10,252 bases of DNA from an uncultured Mesorhizobium sp. (GTDB lineage: Bacteria; Pseudomonadota; Alphaproteobacteria; Rhizobiales; Rhizobiaceae). Position 1 is the stretch's first letter, and each line of letters opens with the position of its first letter. Where the stretch lies: NCBI GenBank assembly GCA_950071955.1, contig CATMOC010000089.1, positions 1 through 10,252 on the forward strand. The letters run 5' to 3'. The notes under the pieces are model-generated. The model saw nothing but the letters and a program-made list of their open reading frames with translations. It was not told where the DNA came from and made no database searches. Positions 5,803 to 10,252 of the stretch are shown here, in pieces. The position numbers and the translations under genes were made by a program.

Positions 5803-6139
5803 CCTGAAGAAAACCGAGATAGAGCACGATCATGGCAGGCGGAAGTCACGGTCGGCGGCCCTACCTGTCCTGGGTGACATGATCCTCGGGCTCGTGGTGA
5901 TGTGCGGTCGCGACCAGCTGCCATCACCACCAGGTTCGGCTTCGACGTCGATACGGTGACCGGCGCGCGGCAGCCGCGTCAAGAGCCGCCCCGACCACGC
6001 CAAGGCAGCCATCTCGGTCTCGCCGATCGAGGTGGTCGTCGCGATTCTGATCGCGAACGCGATCGGGCGGGAAGAAGAACCGGGTTTGCGTCCCTTGCCC
6101 ACCCCGCAGATAGAGGAGCGCGGCGGCGCCTACCTCCTG
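5803..6139. other. 337-bp stretch without an intact gene; probable island edge
   Basis: Neither strand carries an ORF I can recognise. The left end has a short ORF at 5832 that looks like a frameshifted remnant (separate entry). The middle contains a small inverted repeat CGCGAT-TCTG-ATCGCG (6040-6055), followed shortly by another CGCGATCG. An AGGAGGT-like string lies just after the gapR stop on the minus strand, but no start codon is placed to use it. No tRNA, attachment-site repeat or insertion-sequence end was seen. It separates accessory copper genes from core genes and is best read as degraded sequence. Confidence 0.5.
5832..5961 (+). pseudogene. possible frameshifted remnant of a small membrane protein
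   Basis: ATG 5832 opens a 16-residue frame (MAGGSHGRRPYLSWVT) that stops at 5880-5882. An overlapping ATG at 5879 continues one frame away as MILGLVVMCGRD, hydrophobic at first, to a stop at 5959-5961. Restoring one base near 5877 would join them into a His-containing N-terminus followed by a membrane span, a layout common among small copper-island membrane proteins. The evidence is short and the identity is not established; chance is quite possible. Confidence 0.25.
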
Positions 6140-6403
6140 CTATTCCATTCCCAGCGCGGCCTTGTAGAGGTCGAGGATCGCTTCTTCCTCTTGTCGTTCG
6201 GCCTGATCCTTCTTGCGCAATCGAATGATGGTGCGGACCGCCTTGGTGTCGAAGCCTGTGCCCTTCATCTCGGCATAGATTTCCTTGATGTCTTCCTGGA
6301 GCTGGGACTTCTCCTCTTCGAGGCGCTCCACTCGTTCGATAAACGCGCGCAGCTGGCCCGCCGCGACGGTCTCGGTTGTGGGTTCGGTGTTTTCTTCGGC
6401 CAT
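6140..6403 (-). CDS. gapR: GapR-family nucleoid-associated protein (DUF2312)
   Basis: The product has 87 residues, close to the 89 of Caulobacter GapR. After a short acidic, Thr-rich N-terminus comes the family core: [21 protein letters not shown], a coiled coil, then [29 protein letters not shown] and a Glu-rich stretch ending [10 protein letters not shown]. GapR forms a multimeric clamp around overtwisted, often AT-rich, DNA, sits ahead of replication and transcription machinery, and stimulates type II topoisomerases. It is widespread and often essential in alphaproteobacteria. The start is supported by GGAG (plus-strand CTCC at 6410-6413) six bases upstream. It is a core gene immediately beside the copper island, transcribed toward it. 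Confidence 0.93.
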   Translation of the reverse strand: MAEENTEPTTETVAAGQLRAFIERVERLEEEKSQLQEDIKEIYAEMKGTGFDTKAVRTIIRLRKKDQAERQEEEAILDLYKAALGME

Positions 6404-6575
6404 GTCCTGCTCCGCATCGTGCCTGCGCGCCGCGACTCAAGGGGTCTCCGGCGCGAAATCAGAGGCGCCTCGATGCATCAGCCGACGGCGCCGGGTCAAG
6501 CGCCCGAATTGCCAAATGACATTGGCGAGCCCGGATGTGGACAACAGCGGGGACGAAGGATGGCGCTCGGCGTGT

Positions 6576-6950
6576 TCAGGCGGCCGTGCCGCCCCGCTCG
6601 GTCAGCCGCGAGGTAAGGCCCTCCATGCGCTCGGCCAGCCCGGAGAGCGCGCCAATCAGGGCCGCGTCGTTCTTGTCGGCCTTCACGAGCGCCTCGTCGC
6701 GCGTCTTGCGCAGGATCCCGACCTCGGTCTCGAGACCCGTGACCCTGCGCTGCAGTTCCGACAGTTCGTCCATGACCATGATGCCGGCCATGACGGCGAG
6801 CCGGTGGTCGCCGATCTCGCCGAACGATTCCTTCAGATGCGACACGTAGCGGTCGAAGCGTTGCGCCAGATCGAGAAGATGCTCCTGCTGCCCCTCGTCG
6901 CAGGCCATGCGGTACGACTTGCCGTCGATGGTGACCGTGACCTGCGCCAT
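6576..6950 (-). CDS. zapA: cell division protein ZapA
   Basis: The product has 124 residues. The N-terminal head (residues about 1-60) matches ZapA: AQVTVTIDGKSYRMACDEGQQEHLLDLAQRFDRYV, then IGDHRLAVMAGIMVMDELSEL, the helix that leads into the coiled coil (about 60-105). ZapA binds FtsZ and promotes bundling of protofilaments at the division ring. The length is typical of rhizobial ZapA. AGGAG (plus-strand 6958-6962) lies 7 bases before the start and overlaps the stop codon of the preceding DUF4164 gene, so the two are translationally coupled. The tail after residue 110 (TSRLTERGGTAA) looks flexible. Confidence 0.93.
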   Translation of the reverse strand: MAQVTVTIDGKSYRMACDEGQQEHLLDLAQRFDRYVSHLKESFGEIGDHRLAVMAGIMVMDELSELQRRVTGLETEVGILRKTRDEALVKADKNDAALIGALSGLAERMEGLTSRLTERGGTAA

Positions 6951-6960
6951 GCTGATACTC

Positions 6961-7233
6961 CTATCGATCGAGAACGGCTCGGATCGTTTCCATGGCGGTG
7001 ACGAGGCGGCGCGAGACTTCCTTGTTGGCCTGCTCGAGCCTGTCGGCGCGGGATTCGGAGGCGTCGAGTTCCTGTGCGAGGCGCGAACGGTCTGCGTTCA
7101 TGCGCTGCACCTCGGCTTCCGCCTCCGCGTAGTCCTGATCCTTCTCGGCCCTGGCGGAGACGGCGTTTTCGAGCGCCTCCATGGCTCTCCCGAGCCGGCC
7201 GATGACCTCTTTCAGTGTGGCTTCCGCGGCCAT
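6961..7233 (-). CDS. DUF4164 small coiled-coil protein, partner of zapA
   Basis: The product has 90 residues from ATG 7233, almost wholly one coiled coil (ATLKEVIGRLGRAMEALENAV..., then RMNADRSRLAQELDASESRADRLEQANKEVSRRL), ending TIRAVLDR. This is the DUF4164 family, found directly upstream of zapA in many Rhizobiales; its function is not established, though position and shape suggest a role with the division ring. A start at TTG 7245 is possible in the same frame but is less likely because an ATG lies 12 bases downstream. The stop TAG (6961-6963) overlaps the zapA ribosome site. Transcription probably starts at the promoter at 7284-7313. Confidence 0.85.
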   Translation of the reverse strand: MAAEATLKEVIGRLGRAMEALENAVSARAEKDQDYAEAEAEVQRMNADRSRLAQELDASESRADRLEQANKEVSRRLVTAMETIRAVLDR

Positions 7234-7283
7234 TTCGCCTGGCAATCCCGAATCGCCCGCGTTCCTAACGCGTTACTTTGGAA

Positions 7284-7313
7284 ACATTAGACGGCGCGTG
7301 AAAGGCGCGTCAA
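7284..7313 (-). promoter_or_regulatory. sigma-70-type promoter for DUF4164-zapA
   Basis: On the minus strand TTGACG (plus 7308-7313) and TAATGT (plus 7284-7289) are separated by 18 bases, a good housekeeping promoter. The start would be near 7277, about 44 bases before the ATG at 7233. The predicted start region carries a perfect palindrome TAACGCGTTA (7266-7275) and a GAATC site (7250-7254), a GANTC sequence of the kind methylated by CcrM in alphaproteobacteria. Cell-cycle control would be fitting but is only inferred. Confidence 0.6.
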
Positions 7314-7396
7314 CAAAGTCCGGGCCCGCTCAACAGCAAAGTGGCTATGGCCTGCGCAAAGAAGACGGGAAGAGGGCCGCGGGGGTGCCCGGTTTG

Positions 7397-7424
7397 TTGA
7401 CTCGCCAACGGCACCTGCTATGTG
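7397..7424 (+). promoter_or_regulatory. sigma-70-type promoter for tkt
   Basis: TTGACT (7397-7402), 16 bases, then TATGTG (7419-7424) preceded by TGC, an extended -10. The expected start near 7431 leaves a leader of about 70 bases before tkt. It is divergent from, and separate from, the DUF4164-zapA promoter about 100 bp to the left. Confidence 0.55.
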
Positions 7425-7502
7425 TCGCCTGCCTTTCTGGAGGGCATTCTCGGGGGCCGCACGCATACCGGCCGCCGTCGGCTTCGCGACAAGAGAGCAA
7501 TC

Positions 7503-9497
7503 ATGCCATCACGTGAAAATCATGACCGCATGGCCAATGCGATCCGTTTCCTTTCCGCCGACGCGGTGGAGAAGGCCAATTCGGGGCATCCGGGCCTGCC
7601 GATGGGCGCGGCCGACATCGCGACGGTGCTCTACACCCGCTTCATGAAGCATGATCCGCACCATCCGCACTGGCCCGACCGCGACCGCTTCGTGCTGTCG
7701 GCCGGCCACGGCTCGATGCTGCTCTATTCGCTCCTCTATCTGACGGGATACGAGGACATCACGATCGACGAGATCAAGAATTTCCGCCAGCTCGGATCCA
7801 AGACCGCCGGCCATCCCGAATACGGGCACGCGGCCGGGATAGAGACGACGACCGGCCCGCTCGGCCAGGGGCTGGGCAACGCCGTCGGCATGGCGCTGGC
7901 GGAGCGCATCATGAACGCCCGCTTCGGCGACGCGCTGGTCGACCACTACACCTACGTGCTGGCGGGCGACGGCTGCCTCATGGAAGGCATCAGCCAGGAG
8001 GCGATTGCGTTTGCCGGCCACCTGAGGCTCTCCAAGCTGATCGTCTTCTTCGACGACAACGGCATCTCCATCGACGGGCCAGTGTCGCTTTCGGACTCGA
8101 CCGACCAGTGCGCCCGCTTCGAGGCCTCCGGCTGGCACGTCCAGCGCTGCGACGGCCACGACCCGGACGCCATCGCCGGCGCGATCGAGGCGGCCAAGGC
8201 TTCGGGCAAGCCGAGCATGATCGCCTGCAAGACCACCATCGGTTTCGGCGCGCCGACGCGCGCCGGTTCCAACAAGGCGCACGGATCGCCGCTCGGGCCC
8301 GAAGAGATCGCGGGGGCGCGAAAGGCGCTCGGCTGGGAGGCGAAACCCTTCGTGGTGCCCTCCGAAATCCTCGACATGTGGCGGCTGGCCGGCCTTCGCT
8401 CGGCCAAGGACCGGAAGGAATGGGAACGCCGGCTCGCATCCGCCGAGGCGGAACTGCGCAGCGAGTTCGAGCGCCGCATGCGCGGCGAGCTTCCCGGCGG
8501 CTTCGAGGCCGCCATGGCCGACTACAAGAAACGGCTCGCCAAGGAGAGGCCGAAGCTCGCGACGCGAAAATCCTCTGAGAACGCGCTCGAGGTCATCAAC
8601 GCCGCCGTTCCCGAGACGATCGGCGGGTCGGCCGACCTGACCGGATCGAACAACACCAAGACCAGCCAGACCAAGCCGATCACGCCGAGCGACTATTCAG
8701 GACGCTACGTCTATTACGGCATCCGCGAGCACGGCATGGCGGCGGCCATGAACGGCATGGCGCTGCATGGCGGCATCGTGCCCTATGGCGGCACGTTCCT
8801 CGTCTTCACCGACTACTGCCGTCCGTCGATCCGGCTCGCCGCCCTGATGGGCCAGCGCGTGATCTACGTCATGACGCATGATTCGATCGGCCTCGGCGAA
8901 GACGGCCCCACGCACCAGCCGGTCGAGCAGCTCGCCGCGCTGCGGGCGATCCCGAACCTCCGGGTCTACCGTCCGGCGGACGCGGTGGAAGCCGCCGAAT
9001 GCTGGCAGCTGGCGCTGGAGGACACCAGCGGTCCCTCCGTGCTGGCGCTGACACGGCAGAACCTGCCGGCGGTGCGCACCGAGCACGTCGAGGAGAACCT
9101 CTGCGCCTTCGGCGCCTACGAGCTGGAGACGGCGAGCGACGATGCGGTGGTGACGATCTTCGCCACCGGCTCGGAAGTGGAGATCGCGCTCGCGGCGCGC
9201 CAGCAACTTCAGTCCAACGGTCACCCGACCCGCGTGGTCTCGGTGCCATCGATGGAGCGTTTCGCGCGGCAGTCGCCCGAGTACCGGGCCGCCATGATCG
9301 GCAATGCCCCGGTGAAGGTGGCGATCGAGGCCGGCGTGCGTCAGGCCTGGGACGCCCTCATCGGCCAGGACGGCATTTTCGTCGGCATGCACGGCTTCGG
9401 CGCGAGCGGAAAGTACGAAGAGCTCTACAAGCACTTCGGCATCACCGCCGAAGCGACCGTGGCGGCGGCCGAGAAGCGGCTGCACGGACGAGGCTGA
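7503..9497 (+). CDS. tkt: transketolase
   Basis: The enzyme has 664 residues, full length for a bacterial transketolase (E. coli TktA has 663). It transfers two-carbon ketol units between sugar phosphates in the non-oxidative pentose phosphate pathway and in the Calvin cycle where present; it is cytosolic and uses thiamine diphosphate and a divalent metal. Visible features are the N-terminal [28 protein letters not shown] region (His29), [10 protein letters not shown], the ThDP/metal motif GDG (155-157) running to FFDDNGIS, the REHGM motif (catalytic Glu409, 408-412) and GEDGPTHQP (465-473). ATG 7503 is chosen over an in-frame GTG/ATG further up at about 7422 because the family begins just before [14 protein letters not shown]; the upstream extension overlaps the promoter -10. 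The ribosome site is weak (GAGAG). The order tkt-gap is the usual rhizobial arrangement. Confidence 0.97.
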   Translation: MPSRENHDRMANAIRFLSADAVEKANSGHPGLPMGAADIATVLYTRFMKHDPHHPHWPDRDRFVLSAGHGSMLLYSLLYLTGYEDITIDEIKNFRQLGSKTAGHPEYGHAAGIETTTGPLGQGLGNAVGMALAERIMNARFGDALVDHYTYVLAGDGCLMEGISQEAIAFAGHLRLSKLIVFFDDNGISIDGPVSLSDSTDQCARFEASGWHVQRCDGHDPDAIAGAIEAAKASGKPSMIACKTTIGFGAPTRAGSNKAHGSPLGPEEIAGARKALGWEAKPFVVPSEILDMWRLAGLRSAKDRKEWERRLASAEAELRSEFERRMRGELPGGFEAAMADYKKRLAKERPKLATRKSSENALEVINAAVPETIGGSADLTGSNNTKTSQTKPITPSDYSGRYVYYGIREHGMAAAMNGMALHGGIVPYGGTFLVFTDYCRPSIRLAALMGQRVIYVMTHDSIGLGEDGPTHQPVEQLAALRAIPNLRVYRPADAVEAAECWQLALEDTSGPSVLALTRQNLPAVRTEHVEENLCAFGAYELETASDDAVVTIFATGSEVEIALAARQQLQSNGHPTRVVSVPSMERFARQSPEYRAAMIGNAPVKVAIEAGVRQAWDALIGQDGIFVGMHGFGASGKYEELYKHFGITAEATVAAAEKRLHGRG

Positions 9498-9566
9498 ACG
9501 CGACATCCATGACCGCCGCTGCGCCGGCCGGCAGAGGACCCAGGAATATTTATCGATTGAATTTGC

Positions 9567-9593
9567 TGGCAGAACCCGGTTTCGGTTCTGCCA
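9567..9593 (+). terminator. strong hairpin after tkt (possible terminator or mRNA-stabilising stem)
   Basis: TGGCAGAACC (9567-9576) and GGTTCTGCCA (9584-9593) form a perfect 10-bp stem with loop CGGTTTC, 70 bases after the tkt stop. No T-run follows (GAGCCCTC), so it is not a typical rho-independent terminator. It may act as a 3' stabiliser or a bidirectional stop with other factors. Confidence 0.45.
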
Positions 9594-9637
9594 GAGCCCT
9601 CGCGCGTCTGGATTCCACGCCGCGCTGTCGCTAAGTA

Positions 9638-9664
9638 GCGGCATCCTTTTCGAGAGGGTGCCGC
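9638..9664 (+). promoter_or_regulatory. hairpin in the gap leader
   Basis: GCGGCATCC (9638-9646) pairs with GGGTGCCGC (9656-9664) over 9 positions (one G-T pair) with a 9-base loop. It ends 18 bases before the gap ribosome site AGGAGG (9683-9688). It lies in the tkt-gap intergenic region, where the gap promoter should also be, though I cannot place a convincing -35/-10 pair. The role is unknown. Confidence 0.35.
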
Positions 9665-9696
9665 GCACCCGTCATCCGCGCCAGGAGGTATTCTGA

Positions 9697-10252
9697 ATGA
9701 CCGTCAAAGTCGCCATCAACGGTTTCGGCCGCATCGGCCGCAACATCGTACGCGCAATCTATGAGTCCGGCCGCAAGGACATCGACATCGTTGCGATCAA
9801 CGATCTCGGCCCGGTCGAGACCAATGCGCACCTGTTGCGTTACGACAGCGTCCATGGCCGCTTCCCCTCCGAGGTGACCGTCGTGGGCGACGAGATCCGC
9901 ACGGTGATCGCCGCCCCGATTCCGGTCCAGGAAGGCATCCGCGGGATCCTGTATCTCGATCGAATCGACGAAATTGATCGCCCCTTCGGCGACGAGGAAT
10001 TATGGGGCGCAGGCGTAGCGGCCGGGATCATCGGTGCGGGCTTGTCGGTGGGAGAGGAACTGCAGGACCTGAATCACGATCGTCAGGAACTGGTCCGCAC
10101 CGTGATCGACTCGATGCCCATCATCGGCGAATCCAGTTCGATCGAGGAGATGAGGGTCTTCATCCGCAAGGCTGCACCGACAGGAAGTACCGTACTGATC
10201 CGTGGAGAAACCGGGACCGGCAAGGAACTGGTCGCCCGGGCAATCCATTACC
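9697..10252 (+). CDS. gap: gap (GAPDH) 5' end fused in frame to a GAF/sigma-54 activator fragment (3' partial, chimeric)
   Basis: ATG 9697, with AGGAGG at 9683-9688, opens a frame that runs off the window. Residues 1 to about 66 are glyceraldehyde-3-phosphate dehydrogenase of glycolysis/gluconeogenesis: NAD-binding [10 protein letters not shown] (7-16), [20 protein letters not shown] and VHGRFPSEV, as expected directly after tkt in Rhizobiales. From about residue 67 the protein no longer reads as GAPDH; the expected phosphate/substrate region, the catalytic Cys (about residue 150) and the rest are absent. A GAF-like segment and the start of a sigma-54-type AAA+ domain follow instead. The frame is unbroken across the join. 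A contig chimera is the most likely cause. The gap call is firm for the first about 195 bases only. Confidence 0.85.
   Translation, partial: MTVKVAINGFGRIGRNIVRAIYESGRKDIDIVAINDLGPVETNAHLLRYDSVHGRFPSEVTVVGDEIRTVIAAPIPVQEGIRGILYLDRIDEIDRPFGDEELWGAGVAAGIIGAGLSVGEELQDLNHDRQELVRTVIDSMPIIGESSSIEEMRVFIRKAAPTGSTVLIRGETGTGKELVARAIHY
9895..10252 (+). other. fragment of a GAF-sigma-54-dependent transcriptional activator joined to gap
   Basis: Residues about 68-125 of the fused frame ([17 protein letters not shown], then [23 protein letters not shown]) have the pattern of the second half of a GAF sensor domain. A linker ([13 protein letters not shown]) leads to the start of a sigma-54 interaction AAA+ domain: [36 protein letters not shown] with Walker A Lys176, ATP-binding in this family. 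FHA/GAF/sigma-54 regulators of this look are common in Planctomycetes and Myxococcota. Codons such as TTA, GTA, ACA, AGT and ATT appear here but are rare in the rest of the window, which suggests a different source genome. The exact join cannot be fixed; GGCGACGAGATCCGC (9886-9900) could be shared by both parents. Confidence 0.75.

Noticed and set aside
5830..6102. Minus-strand 90-residue ORF in the gene-free stretch
   Set aside because: No ribosome site, no recognisable motif, and composition like a chance ORF in GC-rich DNA.
6404..6575. Possible 6S RNA between zapA and gapR (6S RNA often lies near zapA)
   Set aside because: I could not find a long closing stem with the central bulge on either strand, and the space must also hold the gapR promoter. 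A covariance-model search would decide.
7422..7502. Transketolase start at 7422
   Set aside because: It begins inside the -10 of the likely promoter and adds residues not found in the family; ATG 7503 gives the normal length.
8697..9668. Long minus-strand ORF opposite tkt
   Set aside because: Antisense shadow of a well-supported transketolase; composition is Arg/His-rich with no family resemblance.
1..10252. CRISPR arrays, tRNA or rRNA genes, insertion-sequence ends
   Set aside because: No regularly spaced repeats, cloverleaf-like segments, transposase motifs or paired terminal repeats were seen in the window.

Overview
The window looks like chromosome from a high-GC alphaproteobacterium of the Rhizobiales/Hyphomicrobiales (Mesorhizobium- or Nitratireductor-like). 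The evidence is the core block DUF4164 gene / zapA / tkt / gap, a GapR (DUF2312) gene next to it, strong GC-rich codon bias, and AGGAG-type ribosome sites. The exact genus cannot be read from this sequence.

Left part, about 1-5802, plus strand: a copper-handling island. A first run of tightly spaced genes encodes the tail of an unrecognised protein, a TolC-type outer-membrane lipoprotein, a Tat-exported multicopper oxidase, a periplasmic cupredoxin, a CusF-like copper-binding protein, a 39-residue Met-rich single-span membrane protein and a DUF411/CopG-like protein. Nearly all of these act outside the cytoplasm: oxidation of Cu(I), buffering or transfer of copper, and an outer-membrane exit duct. 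A second, shorter unit (HMA-domain copper chaperone, then a glutaredoxin-MauE-like membrane protein) sits behind a perfect CueR-type operator at 4715-4735.

Between the two units (4428-4621, minus strand) lies what I read as the deletion scar of a Cu(I)-exporting P1B-type ATPase. Its first HMA motif (EGMTCAS) is joined, out of frame, to the conserved C-terminal end of such ATPases (PAIAAGAMALSS...GNAQRLR). A second, decayed CueR-like box faces it at 4665-4685. The locus therefore seems to have kept its periplasmic copper genes and a CueR operator while losing the inner-membrane exporter. No CueR gene is visible here.

The stretch 5803-6139 holds no intact gene and probably marks the worn edge of the island. 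From 6140 to 7233 (minus strand) come gapR, zapA and a DUF4164 coiled-coil gene, which are chromosome-organisation and cell-division functions. A divergent promoter region (7234-7502) separates them from tkt (transketolase, plus strand), which is followed by gap.

The gap gene starts normally at 9697 but after about 66 residues changes, in frame, into a GAF domain followed by the beginning of a sigma-54 activator AAA+ domain (Walker A GETGTGKE). Codon choice changes at the same place. This is most likely an assembly or contig chimera joined at a short shared sequence; a real gene fusion is less likely. Everything right of about 9890 should be treated as possibly foreign to the organism of the rest of the window.
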